From the NCBI GenBank assembly GCA_946902985.2, contig OX336388.2:1388942223-1389006222 (forward strand): 64,000 bases of DNA, written 5' to 3'. The notes under the pieces were generated by a model that saw only the letters and a list, made by a program, of their open reading frames with translations, ran no database searches and had not been told where the DNA came from. Each line of letters starts with the position of its first letter. Position 1 is the stretch's first letter. Positions 33,677 to 45,304 of this stretch are shown here, piece after piece. The DNA comes from Meconema thalassinum (Eukaryota > Arthropoda > Insecta > Orthoptera > Tettigoniidae). Made by a program: the position numbers and the translations under genes.

Positions 33677-34066
33677 TTATTGAGATAACATGATGCTCAT
33701 CAAGTCATCACCACCATCATCATCAACTAGGGCAGTTTCCAACCGCAGGTTGGGTTTGCTTGGAGCACCAAGCCTCTCCATCGCCTTCTCCATCCACCAC
33801 TTCTCTTCTGTCATTGTTGTCCAATTAACTCCTTTTCTCTCGACACTTTTCTTCAACCCCTTTATCCACAAATCCTTTGGTCTTCCTCTATGTCTCTTTT
33901 TCTTCCACTCCATTTCCAATATTTTCCTTGGTATTCTCTCTTCTCCCATTCTTTTCACGTGTCTATACCGCAGTAGCCTTGATTTTTCAATCCTATCCTG
34001 TAGGGGTTCCTCCTTTAATATTTCTCTACCTTTTGTAAATTCACCATCCATAAAATATTTCCGCAT
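33677..34066 (-). pseudogene. RTE-like C-terminal fragment with open frame
   Basis: A 129-codon frame contains LQDRIEKSRLLRYRHVKRM, RIPRKILEMEW, RGRPKDLWIKG and WTTMTEEKWWM. This is the C-terminal part of RTE-type retrotransposons, beyond the reverse transcriptase. A GATGATG-rich stretch at 33707-33725 (complement) is probably the simple-repeat tail. The RT and endonuclease are absent. Confidence 0.75.
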
Positions 34067-34425
34067 TGCACTGTCATATCTTTCAGAAAAGATATTTTAT
34101 CAAAGATCTTTGACAAATTCTTAGCTAGTATAATGCCAGCCTAAGATTATATTATGTCCTTGGATTTTGTCTCCATGGGAATGCATTATGAAATGCATGA
34201 CACCATTCTTATCAGGGCTACCATCGTTTATGCTCATGTAAAATCAGTTTCATTGACCATGATCATTGTTCATGATTAAGTAAGATGAAATAAAATTGTA
34301 AGCAATATTAATTTTTACATGTACTGAATCTTGTCATTTTGATTCTCTGTCTGTGAATTACCTCAACACTGAATACATATTATTATTTTGTTATACTTGT
34401 TCAACCTAGACTTCTGTGTTATTGA

Positions 34426-34482
34426 GGGGCCGATAGCCTAGATGTTAAGACCCATAAAACTTATCATCATCATCATCATTGT
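34426..34482 (+). repeat. Hairpin-type LINE/SINE tail with (TCA)n
   Basis: GGGGCCGATAGCCTAG to GACCCATAAAAC followed by TCATCATCATC. It has the same layout as the short units but a different simple-repeat tail, like the end of the element at 36241. Confidence 0.6.
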
Positions 34483-34490
34483 ATCGACAG

Positions 34491-34795
34491 CGGTGGCTAT
34501 GCTTGCTAAAGCGCAGCGTTAAGTCATGGGACCAAGCTCTTTGCCGACTCGGTAGACAAGTGGGTTCGAGCCCTACCGTCGGCCGTCCTTGAAATGGTTT
34601 TCAGCGGTTTCCCATTTTCAAGACCAAGCAAATGCTGGGACGGTTTCTTATGACAGGCCACGGCCGCTTCCTTCCACACCCTTGTCCACTTTCATCCATT
34701 CATCTCAACTCTCATTTCGACGCGCAGGACGCAATGAGGGCGTCAACTAAAAAGACCTGCACTCGGCCTCTCAGGGGGCCACACGAAAATGAAAA
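34491..34795 (+). mobile_element. SINE with family F body
   Basis: The tRNA-like head (box B GGGTTCGAGCCC) is followed by GCGGTTTCCCATTTTCAAG and GCAAATGCTGGGACGG. The 3' part ends AAAATGAAAATCATC. Confidence 0.75.
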
Positions 34796-34925
34796 TCATC
34801 ACTGTATTATGTCTTTATATTTCGAGCATATGATCAAAAATGGCACCATCTTCCTTGTACCCGGGTACATATTGAGACCCCGGTTCTGGGTTTGATTTCT
34901 AGCACTGACAAATAATTGAATTGTT

Positions 34926-35110
34926 TAAGGGTTGAGAAATATACTCACCCTCACGAGGCAGGAGGTGGATTCAATTCCATCTCTAGCCAGCCAAAAAGTG
35001 GTTCCTTATGCTTTCTCAATTCTATTCCAGGTAGCCTACATGCCAGCATTGTTCCTAACCCAAGGCCTTCCTAAACCTAACAACAATTACAGCAACACGC
35101 ACTACTGCAG
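34926..35110 (+). mobile_element. SINE family F, second-monomer copy
   Basis: It contains TACTCACCCTCACGAGGCA and the GGATTCAATTCC box, corresponding to the second half of the dimers at 22728 and 48447, then a diverged body. Confidence 0.6.
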
Positions 35111-35289
35111 ACATCACAATGACACAGGTTAACAGCGAAATTTTCAGGTGCATGGGCCTGTTGACCACTATGTACAAATCCCTAAATGAAACAATATCAA
35201 CAACTCAATTAAGGTCAAATGAAATAGTAAATCTCCATCTTACTGAATGAGTTTTACTATGAATGATGCGCTATTTACGTAATATCGTA

Positions 35290-36310
35290 ACCCCCCCAGG
35301 TGCTCACATTTAGTAGGACGTGGGATGGTGACCACGGGACCCCAGCTGAGTCCGGCATTGCTTCCACTTAATTGTGCCGGGCTCCTCTCTGTTATCTTTC
35401 CTGTCGGCCTCCCTTGGTCAACTCTTGTTCTCTTCCAACCCCGACGGTATTAGGGTATCCGATGCCTAGGGAGTCTCTTACTTTCCCGCCTCAATTGGCC
35501 CTTCTCTCATCTTTCCTAATCTCTCATTCTTCTAGGGGTCAGCCTTCTTTTTCTTTTCATTATAGTTCCTTTGGTATTTTAAGATTCCCGCCCTGCTCTT
35601 ATGAATTGGCTCCACGTGTCTCTAAATTACAGTTTGTGAGTATTTTGAATCTCAACCACATTTTGTAAGTATTTTTAATCTACATTGCTTTATGTAAGTA
35701 TTTTCGATCTCAACTCCATTTTGTAAGTATTTTAAAACTAAATTGCATTTTGTAAGTATAGTATTTTGAATCGCGGGCTTGCACATATTGTGAGTATTTT
35801 GAATCTAAATTACATTTTGTAAGTATTCTCAATTTCAATTGCATTTTGTGAGTATTTTAAATCTGGTAAAGCATTTTCAATCTAAATTCCATTGTGTATT
35901 TTTAATTTCAATTGCATTTTGTAAGAATTTCGAATTTCAATTGTATTTTGTAAGTAATTTCAATTGCATTTTGTAAGTATTTTCAATTTCAATAGTATTT
36001 TGTTGAGTACATCGAATCTAAATTGCATTTTGTAAGTATTTTGAACCTAAACTACATTTTGTGCGTATTTTTCACTCTAAATTCCTTTTGTGAGTAATTT
36101 TCTTCTAAATTACCGTTACCTTTTGTAATTATTTCCACTCTACATTGTGTGAGTTAGTTCAATCTGAGTTCCATTTTTTAAGTATTTTCAGTCCAGATAA
36201 ATTTTCGTTATGGTTTCCATTTCATTGTCATTTTCGCTACACTCAGGCCGATAACCTAGGTGTTAGGCCCCTTAAAACAACAATTATCATCATTATTATC
36301 ATCATCGTAA
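35290..36310 (+). mobile_element. Dispersed element G with internal minisatellite
   Basis: It starts near AGGACGTGGGATGGTGACCA, shared with 53844-54010, and appears to end with GTTAGGCCCCTTAAAACAAC plus ATCATC repeats (36240-36310). Between these lies the minisatellite at 35630-36190. It has no coding frame, so it may be a SINE-like element or a LINE end. Confidence 0.6.
35630..36190 (+). repeat. Minisatellite, about 19 units of roughly 30 bp
   Basis: Units follow the pattern TTTTGTAAGTATTTT, then GAATCTAAATTGCA, with frequent point changes and indels. The array is confined to element G. Confidence 0.9.
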
Positions 36311-36359
36311 TATCGTAACGAGGAGAACAATACATCTTATTTCATAGTCCTCAGAGGCT

Positions 36360-36412
36360 TGCTAATTATTGTTGTTTTAAAGGGTGGAACAGGGAGGTCA
36401 TCTCCCTCCTTG
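36360..36412 (-). mobile_element. Short hairpin retro-unit, 53 bp
   Basis: On the minus strand it runs GGAGATGACCTCCCTGTTCC to CTTTAAAACAACAATAATTA. It is flanked by an 8-bp duplication, cagaggct (36352-36359 and 36413-36420). Confidence 0.7.
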
Positions 36413-36429
36413 CAGAGGCTACTCCATTT

Positions 36430-37935
36430 TTAGGCTATTTTCATTTTATGAAATAAAAAAATAGGTTTATGAGATCACCTTTTGTCCGTGTGTGAGTGTG
36501 TGCGTAAGTGTGTCCGTCCGATGTGTGTGTGTGTCTCTCCCCCTAATAACTTCTAAACAGCTGAATCGATTTCAATGAAATTTGGTACGGCCATAGCACC
36601 ATTTAGGCCGACCCCGACCGTGCCCTTCAAATTTTACTACGTCTCACCAATCCAACAATTAACCAGCATTCAATATCTCCGAAACTATTACAGATATCAC
36701 CCTGAAATGTTGTACGGTGATAAAGAGCACTAATAGAAGTTCACCTATGTAACTTTCAAAAATCTGGTAACTACTAAACCAACATGGCGGCCAAGCGAAG
36801 TTACGGCTTTTAAATAGGACTTTTCACGCGATTTAACCATCCAAACGCAATGAATCTTGGTACAGCAAATGTTTATACACATTGTAATGCACTGGCATTT
36901 AATTTAGTTCAATTGTTTACATAACCTCAAGATGGCGGCTGTGCGAAATATTTCACTGGCATTCTATATCTCCGACGCTATCACTGACATCACCCTGAAA
37001 TTTTGCACGATGATAAACGGCACTACTGCACGTTTATCTATGTAACTTTCAAAAACATGTAAAGTACAAAACGAACATGGCAGCAAAGCGAAGTTGAAAC
37101 GTTTTAATAGATTTTTCTTGCGATTTAACCATCTGGGCGCAGTGAAATATGGTACAGTATATTATTATACGTATTGTATTGCACTGGCATCTAATTTAGT
37201 TCAATAGTTTACATAAACTCAAGATGGCGGCTGTGCGAAATTTTAAAATTAAGTTTTTATTTCTTGTGTCGTAATTCTGCGATCGATGTGAAAGTTTGCG
37301 TAGTGAACCTACGCAATAATTTTCCTTTAATGGTACATAACTTTATGGCCAATACATATAACAATCCAAAATGGCGACCGTACGAAATATTTAGACGGTT
37401 CTCAATATCTACGAATCTTTTACAGCAATCAAACTGAAAGTTTTTATGTTCATAGAGGCTATGAACATACGTTCACCTATAGGACTTTCAATAACCTGGT
37501 GGGCACAAATCCAACATGGAGGTGATGCGAAGTACAGTATATAGGCTTATATTTAAATGGGCGTTTCTTGCAATTTAACCATCCGAGTACAGTGAAACTT
37601 GGTACGGTAAATGCTTATACAAATGTTAATCCACTAGCATCTAATTTATTTCAATTGTTTTCAAAACCACAAGATGGCAGCTGTGCGAAATTTGAAAGTC
37701 TCGTTTTTACGCCTTGTGTCCTAATCATGCGATTGAAGTTTGAATACTACACGTGCACAATAATCCTCATGTAATAACACATAACTCTAAGACCTACATA
37801 TATAAAAATCCAACATGGCGACCATCCGTAATTTTAGACGGTTCTCAATATCTACGAATCAATTACAGCAATCAAACTGAAATTTTGTACTTTGGTAGAG
37901 GCAATTAACATATGAAAATAGGCTTTAGGTCTTCA
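36430..37935 (+). repeat. Modular dispersed repeat
   Basis: Related modules follow each other, each with lines such as AACATGGCGGC, GCGATTTAACCATC, AAGATGGCGGCTGTGCGAAA and TTTGGTACAG or similar. The last 150 bp match the window start. It is non-coding on both strands. Confidence 0.75.
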
Positions 37936-39588
37936 CGGAACTACTTGTTTTTATTTTGCATTTGTCAATTGGCACAGTCTAGAGCAAAACGTGACTTTAC
38001 ACTGATGTCACAGGCTAATTTATGGCAGTGATCATATGGAAGCTGCTAAGGTATGGGTGATGCCAAGTAATCGCAATCTTATAAGAGTTATTGCCTGTGG
38101 ATGATGGCAACGGTTCTGTTCATAGGGTTACTGTTGATGCACTGGCTTGGTGAGGAAAGTAATAGCAAACTACCTCCTTTCTTAGGACCTCCATGTTCCG
38201 CGCTTCACCTCGTGTACCTAATTATAGCACTGCCTTGGGGGATTGGAGATTTCTACACCACATAACGTTTGGTGGTGCTTTTAGGGAACTGATATATTTA
38301 CAGACAGTGTAACTTGACCAGCGGACGTGATCATATTCACGAGAACAAAGGGAGCGAAATGTACTGAGTGGTTTTGAAAATAAATGTGATCCTGTGGAAA
38401 GTCAATCAACACGAAATTAATGTCATTTTAGAGCCAACAAACATGAGAGGAGGCAAAGGATCTGTATGGATGCATTAAGCTAAAACCGGTGTACAGTAAA
38501 TCAATTACAGTACAATAAATGTTAAGACGTTCACATTATCTGCATCCGCCCTTATATTGCCCTCACGGAGGTAGGCTAATTAATGATATTACGAAGAGTG
38601 CTTTCAAGTTTAATTGTACAGTATATTCTCAACATTGTCGTGTTTTGATATCAACTTGGTCATGAACTGAATAACAAAAGTTACATTTCTAAATTGCTTC
38701 ATAATATTTGAACAAATCGCCACGTCTCGAACTTACTGTAGTGCCATGTTCATTATATGAAGTGACTACAACTTACGGATATGGAGTTTTGAGTTTGAAA
38801 TACTTCATCACAACATAGACCCTGTGCCAAAAGCTATACATTACATGCAAAATCCTATTAATAGATGGGAAGATTTTTAATGGAAATGACCATTAGAATA
38901 TATGAAAATAGGCTGTTAAGTTCTTCACGGAACTACTTGTTTAATATCATCTTCCTTTCTCGTTTGCTGTTATCCACTGGTGAGGGTAGAGCTCACGAAG
39001 TGTGTTGCATCATGCAGTAACGACTGAAAAAACATGGCAATTCAAAAGCAAATACAACCTAGACAATGTTCAGAGGCATTAAATGCTTTCAAATATCGAA
39101 AGAGGAGGGAAAGGGGAGCGTTGGGACTATGCTGGGAAATCAGACACAAATAGTATTTGTTATAAGTATTCCAAAGTATTGATGATTTTACCACACTGTA
39201 GATGCTATTAATTACTAGTAATTAAAGTAATAATAATATATATATATATATTTATTTATTTCACATTTGAGGGAACAGTCAGGGTAGGTCACATATTGAA
39301 TCGCGGGAAAAGTTTTGTGCCTTAGCTCGTTCTTACTAATAACTAATAGCCTACTTGAAACCACAAAATTGATCTTCCTTTGAACTAGTTAATCTTTCAA
39401 ACCAATGTTGATGTTTCGAATTGAAAAGCATCATGGACTTTACTGGAGAGCCAGCACGAACCCTTCATCAGTTGAATAACACGAGGGAGTGATGTCCTTG
39501 CTTTATAATTTGAAAGGGAAGATATCCCCTCTCTCCCTCACCGGAGCCGGTGCCAATGAATGTGTTTCTTTGTCCCATTAAACCAAAC
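37936..39588. other. No gene; one repeat terminus
   Basis: Only 38895-38940 is recognisable, as another copy of the GAAAATAGGCTG...GGAACTACTTG terminus seen at 2116 and 37925. The remainder is unassigned AT-rich DNA. Confidence 0.5.
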
Positions 39589-40157
39589 AGACGTAAGAAA
39601 TTATTAGACAATAAATGAAACTTCATTTTACTGTTTTTTTTTTTTCATCGCTCATTTACATTTCCCAAAGAACCAATCTCCGATAATAACGACTACGATT
39701 CTGATTTCCGGATAGTCATTTCGTTTCGAAGCAGATTACGCCTCCGAACGAGGCTAGGCTAGGTAAGGGCACCAACAAGCCGTGATTCACATTCAGCCGC
39801 AACCTACTAGCCATTAGCACATCGCGTCACCGAAAGGAGGCGTGGCCTAGCGCAATTTTCATATCCTTGATTTCTAAAAAAGTACTTGCCCGATTTGGGA
39901 AATAATAACACCGTTGAATTTGTCTCAGTGAAATCTGTTACCCTGTATGCAAAAATTGGTATAGTTCCATAAATAATAATAATAAAAAAAACAAAGTTGA
40001 TACCAATACCTCAGCTATTCACAATAAAAGGAAAACATAGTTTAAGTTAGTTTATGAGTCCCTTAGCACCATTCACAAAAGTGAAAACAGAATACCGATC
40101 TTTAATGGTTTAGACGTTATTGCCGTGTAACATCTTAGCTGAATAACCCTGTATATT
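39589..40157 (-). repeat. Right half of the 570-bp inverted pair
   Basis: This is an inverted copy of 28143-28718 with high similarity over its length. It ends TAACCCTGTATA, mirroring the other copy. Confidence 0.88.
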
Positions 40158-40520
40158 GGCACTATAAGCAGCCTTCTCCCAGCGCATTAGCTCACCTCTC
40201 TCTAGTAGCTCTCCTTCGACATTTTGTGATTACAGAAGTAGTGGTAAAATATACATAGGTACAGTATATAAAAAACCATTTGGGTAGAATCACCATACCT
40301 CTTCAACTAAATCATTTGCAATAAGTTTCACTTGACAGATGTATGGAGGGCGCAGGATACCAGTAGCCTTTGTTGATGTTCACGACGGAACATCCTACCC
40401 TTGACGTAAGTCACAGCGTCTTGTGTATGGCACTTTTCCCTCGGAGTTTGGGGACTCATGTCCGGTGGACAATGTGGGTGCTCCAGGATCTCCCATCTTC
40501 ACCATGCCAACAATTCCCTC

Positions 40521-40848
40521 AAAAGGAAGGAAGCTTGTAGTTATAATAATAATGTATTGCAACCAAATGGTCATAATATAACACTCAGGTATACATCAAA
40601 GATAATCATATCGTTAATATTTGGAGACATAGTCACTTATTGACTCAGTTGTGTCAAGGTTCCTTGTTTGCTACCACATCTCATTGCATGATACACATCA
40701 CATTGTTTGGCGCAAAAGACACACACACAGCTTGGTCCCGGCTTGTGAAATCCTAAGTTTCTGCATACCTTATGGTGGAACCCGTGGACAGCAAATCTGG
40801 CCAGAGTATGCCTCGGAGAAAGGCAAGCAGCTTGACCACTGCACCACC
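40521..40848 (-). mobile_element. SINE, family E, long variant
   Basis: An 11-bp duplication, acaattccctc, flanks it (40510-40520 and 40849-40859). On the minus strand the head GTGGTGCAGTGGTCAAGC and the tail GCTTCCTTCC are typical, but the interior is longer and different from the copies at 17701 and 22188. Confidence 0.8.
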
Positions 40849-41121
40849 ACAATTCCCTCTCAGGAGCAGCATTAAGACAGGGGCACTGCCATGCAACACA
40901 ATAAGTGAATGCGTATAGAACATCATTATCCTGCACTGTGAAGGAAGCGTTTCCATACACGAAACACTGCATTCAAGCGGTAGGAAGCTCCGTCGAGAAT
41001 ACACCAAAGCCCCGATTATCCGCTAGCGGGCGATCCGCGACGAGTGCCGCGAAAAATAGAATTGAATTACGTACCTCATCCTTCTCTCGACAGATGATTT
41101 TTTAGGATATCGAACAAAGCA

Positions 41122-41274
41122 ATGGGAGTGACCGAAAACGAAGAAGAAGAAGAAGAAAGTGAAAGCGAAGAAGACGAGGCGCTTGCGCGAATGACTCACG
41201 AAACTGATATGCAGCACGTAGACGGATTGCTTCAATATTTGGAGGAACAAGACGACGCACAACTGGTAGAATAA
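41122..41274 (+). pseudogene. Tigger-like transposase C-terminus
   Basis: The frame reads an acidic stretch (a run of glutamates), then MTHETDMQHVDGLLQYLEEQDDAQLVE and a stop at 41272. The pattern (V)DGLLQYLEEQ(D) is the C-terminal signature of Tigger/jerky-type transposases, where a small helix follows an acidic linker. Upstream codons in the same frame back to 41098 probably belong to the protein as well. The DNA-binding and DDE domains have been lost by deletion, so it cannot catalyse transposition. Confidence 0.75.
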
Positions 41275-41416
41275 AGAAAATGTGTTTCCAAACCAAGAAG
41301 CAAAAACAAGTGACTTTATAAAAAGGAGTAACTGTTTTTATTTTATTTTATTTACAGTTCTGCTTTACTGTCATTTTGTTTTAAAGTTTTTAAAGCTTTT
41401 GTGTTTACTCTTCTTT

Positions 41417-42566
41417 TGGTTGGTTTCTCAGTTTAGGGGCTGCGACAACGCGGCCATGTAGCCCCGTGTACTTTGGGTATGAATGGAATCTGTCTGATAA
41501 CCGGTGTTAATCCTGATATTAAACGTGAGGTGGCCGCTAAGGTTTGCAACATCTTAGCCCATCCCCTTCATGGTCATCGGCCACCTTCACCTCGACTGAA
41601 GTCCAGGAAAAGTTTTCTACAGTCTTCTACTCCACTTGATTCTAACCCAAAAAGAAGGCCAGGGTTAAGCTAAGAAATCAAAGGTATCCTGATCATCCGG
41701 AACTTGTTGAAATTGAAGAAAAATGACCACCTGGTCACGAAGAGGATGGTGTACCTGGAAGTCCTTAAACAGACTGCGCACCGGTGTAGCAAGATCTAAC
41801 GACAATCTCATGAAATGGGGAATCTTGCATGATGGGGACACACTGAGTGGGTGCGAAGAAGAACATACATCTAGGCATTTCTTGAACTGTCATCTATGCC
41901 CAGACTCATGCACAGGGTTGGATTTGGCATTGGCTGGTAACAATGCTGTCAATGTAGCCAAATACTGGTCACAACTCGTGTAAATATTGTATATATTATC
42001 TTGTAATAGCTGATTTCTCCTGTTTCATTTCTCTTGCTCGTGTTATACGTTATATGCAAGTGCTTCATTATGTCTTTCTTTTTAAATAATCAATTTCTTG
42101 TTTGTATATTTTGGTACCTCTGACACGAATAAAAAAAACTGTGTTAATTGTGATGACTGTATTAGTGTGTGTTATCTGCATTTTTAAAATTTCAAGTAAG
42201 GACTGCAGACGATAATTTCAAGCAGTTCCTACTTTCACTACCAAATGATACCGTCCACGACACCTAGCTGTGAACTTGGATACTACTAGATGTCATCGCA
42301 ACCAGCGCCCGGTGACGAACGTTGGAACTTAAGAGCATTAATCAAACCTAACCTACAAATTTTGCTTCACACAAGTTTGGTTAGTGGAAGGTTCTTTTAC
42401 ATGCCATAAATCTATGACATGAGCCCGCCGGTTTACTTCCCCTCTGAAGGAAGGCATACTGAGGGATTTTTAACGCTCATAAAATTCAAGGACTTCGGCC
42501 GGGTTTGAACCCGCGACTTTGGACATAGAAGCTCAGCATGCTATCAACTACGCCACCGAAGCCGCC
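41417..42566 (-). mobile_element. SINE, family A (variant 2), interrupted
   Basis: A 12-bp duplication, ttactcttcttt, flanks it (41405-41416 and 42567-42578). The head at 42566 has GCGGCTTCGGTGGCG and box B GGTTCAAACCC. The body is split by a retrotransposon fragment at 41512-42140; rejoined length is about 520 bp. Confidence 0.9.
41512..42140 (+). pseudogene. Non-LTR retrotransposon 3' end inside the SINE
   Basis: The frame at 41723-41983 encodes LNRLRTGVARSNDNLMKWG, EEEHTSRHFLNC and a C-terminal AKYWSQL before the stop. This is the extreme C-terminus of a jockey/RTE-X-like ORF2 with its Cys/His-containing segment. A 3' UTR of about 150 bp ends in AATAAAAAAAA. A short duplication (gtgttaat) flanks the insertion. 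All upstream domains are missing, as expected of 5' truncation. Confidence 0.78.
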
Positions 42567-42731
42567 TTACTCTTCTTTATTTAGTGATGTACACGTAGAG
42601 ATTTTATGCTTAAATACAGTATGTTTTTTCGAGTATTTTTATTTTTGCAGCGTTATTCGCAATTTTCACTATCCGCGGTGCCCTTGCCACCTAATTCTGC
42701 GGATAATCGGGGCTGTACTGTATCAACAAAT

Positions 42732-45060
42732 ACGGCACTCCTTGTGGTATCGTGTGCCTTCCACACATCTGGCGACGGGTGCAACATGTTGCAAGGTACA
42801 ACATTGAAGTCCTGTACATATATCGTGGGTCTACAATACCGTAGGCCTACATGGTTTTGGAAGGGCCTACTTCCTCTCGTAGTATTTTCTGACTACTTTT
42901 ATCAGAGAATCTCGCATATCTGACCTGTTAAGGAAATTGAGAGGCAACAATACCAGTAATCATGGAATTAGAGATAGAATAAGTAGGTGTCAGATAATAA
43001 TATACTTGAGATAGTTCAATCCATCGAGGTTCGCCTATTCCGGGTGCTACGAGTATTTCAATACTCCAAGGACACATCCCTCACATTCAGAGGATAAAAA
43101 TATGTTGAAAGAAGATGGATTCGGAAGCACGCGTGTCCTTTATACAGTGCATTGCCTACAGTAATGTAAGCAGTTAAGATCAATAAGAGGCAGAGAGACA
43201 AAGACATCGTGCCCAGGAATGATCTTCATTCCTTTTAAATGACAGGAAGGCCAAAAACTGTATCTGTCGAAAGTAGCACGTGTGTGTCGCTGTTCAGTAT
43301 GGACCAGTAGAGGTGAACTCATTCCTTGACCTCCTCACTCTCCAGACCTAAAACTAAACATGGACTTTAATTTTTGGAGACAAGGGGGAGAACCTTTGTC
43401 TCCGAGTTGAGGAAGGCTGCGAGACAATACCCAATACTCCGGGGACACATACGCTCATTCGGATATAATGTGACGGTGGGTTGATAGATGAAGCATGTCT
43501 CGAGCATCCATACTCTATGGCATATAGCGAACACTGTACGTAACAATGTAGAAACAGAGTTCTCAACAAGGAAATAAAGCTTTTTTGGGCCCTACGTTCG
43601 AATGACATTTTCATCCTCTACAGTAGACAGCGGTCGCTTGGTCGGCCTTAGCCCGTCATGCGCTGGATAGTGCCAGGGGTTTGACTATTTTTTTTTTTGA
43701 CAGTAGACCTACATGTGAGGAATGTGTCCGTAATGTTTTATCGTGCATTTTTGTTACATCATGTACATCAGTAGCGATTTAAAAAGTTAATCAGCAGTAA
43801 GTTTTGTTGAAATAACTACGATAGGCTCACATAAATTGTTTTGCATACGTCTTACTGACGCTGACTTGATTCGTGAGCTTCAGATTTACATGGCTAGGAT
43901 GTTTCGTCACTTGTAAACTCCGTATGATGTATATTGATCCTTCTCTTCTTTCCACTTGTCTATTTTTTCCGGCGCCCCGCGTCCCACTCCCACTCCACTC
44001 CACCCCCGAGACTGACCACAGAACACTGTCCCTCTACTTCTCCCTGCAGCTCAAATTTGGCCACTGAGCGTCCGTTGTATCGATCGCGTTTCACCCCTCC
44101 CCCTTCCCCTCACTTCACCCCTTTCCACTTCTCCCCTCAAAAAAATGTTCGCCCATTGGCCGGCTATGATTGGGAACGAAAAAAACACATACACAAGCTA
44201 TATGACGACAAATCCTACAAAATATACGACATATTTCAATGAGAATAAGTCGCGTCCAGGCATCCAGTTTTCCATCAATTGTACGTCAGTAAATGTAAAC
44301 TTTTTTTTTTATGAAACTGCTATGTATGCATAAAATAGGATTAGAGGTGTTATTCATGAGACGGACTGGCATGGACTATTTTTTTTATTTTTTATTTTTT
44401 CGGTTTAACTGAAAGCTAGGTGGAACTTCCGTGTCTGGAGCCTGCACTAATTGCAATATTTCCGAATCTGCAGTGATGTACACTGTGCACGATTCTGGAA
44501 AGGTTTGACAGGTGCTGGTAAATAACTTTGGTTCAACAGTCCCCCAGCAAGACCTGACACCCTAGTCTGGCCTAATGTTCAGCTTACAGATATTTACGTC
44601 GCTAATACATATCAGCATGAAAGCCAGCTTACTGTGTTCTACGCCGAAGGTAAAATATTGCTTTGGCATATACTGGGTAGGGAGAAAATCAATGGGCACT
44701 CATTAGCCTGCCTATATTACCCTTTCATTGTCAACAATACAAAAAATTGTCAACCTTACACCAACATTTTACAGACAGTAAAGATCAGATCAGAACTGCG
44801 AACAGTTTTAAGGCCACAGCAACATATTAGAGATTCACAACCCAAGGTAAATAGAAGAGTAATAACCTCAATCATCACATTCACCACCTCCTCCTCCTCC
44901 ACCACGTGTGTATCCCGCGATGGTGCAACATCCGCTTGTTTAGTCACTGATATCTACTCCTTCCTGTTGGGGGCATCTTCGGACTTCAGGCCTGCCACTT
45001 ACATGTCCCCCCCTGATTCTGTCAGCCACCGTTTCATGTTTATAATATACGGCCTATAAA
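42732..45060. other. No gene recognised
   Basis: Several open frames of 60-140 codons occur, the longest at 44634-45059, but none shows a domain. CAATACTCC.GGACACAT recurs at about 43060 and 43432, hinting at an old duplication. T-runs occur near 43690, 44300 and 44380. Confidence 0.5.
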
Positions 45061-45072
45061 AAGCTTTGAAGA

Positions 45073-45304
45073 TAATAATAATGTTATTGGTTTTACGTCC
45101 CCTTTATCAATCTGCGACTTTAAGAGACGCCGGGGTGGCGGAAATTTGCCCAAAGGGGTTCTTTCTTTAACTTCCTAGTAAATCTACTGACGTGGCTCCC
45201 TCGCATTTGCGCACCCTCAGATGCCAACTAGCTGCACCAGGATTCGATCCTGCAACCTTGAGAACAGCAGGCGAGAACATTACCGCTGAGCCACGCATCC
45301 AGCC
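45073..45304 (-). mobile_element. SINE, family B
   Basis: A 12-bp duplication, aagctttgaaga, flanks it with one mismatch (45061-45072 and 45305-45316). Head and tail are as in the other family B copies. Confidence 0.9.

Larger units (their letters stand above)
41002..42729 (+). mobile_element. Tigger/pogo-like DNA transposon, internally deleted
   Basis: Terminal inverted repeats share GCCCCGATTATCCGC (left from 41009, right complement to 42723). The element is flanked by TA (41000-41001 and 42730-42731), the usual target of Tc1/mariner-type elements. The 3' end of a transposase gene remains (41122-41274), but the catalytic DDE region is gone. A SINE (41417-42566) sits inside. Without it the element is about 570 bp. 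Confidence 0.88.

Noticed and set aside
35630..36190. CRISPR-like array
   Set aside because: Units are contiguous and diverged, with no unique spacers; it is a eukaryotic minisatellite.
28143..40157. A single giant transposon bounded by 570-bp inverted repeats
   Set aside because: The repeats lack terminal features and target duplications, and the interior is a patchwork of unrelated elements with their own ends.
41122..41274. Host gene encoding an acidic 50-residue protein
   Set aside because: It lies inside Tigger-type inverted repeats and matches the pattern of a transposase C-terminus.
44634..45059. 141-codon open frame on the plus strand
   Set aside because: Low-complexity serine/threonine stretch and no recognisable domain; likely chance.
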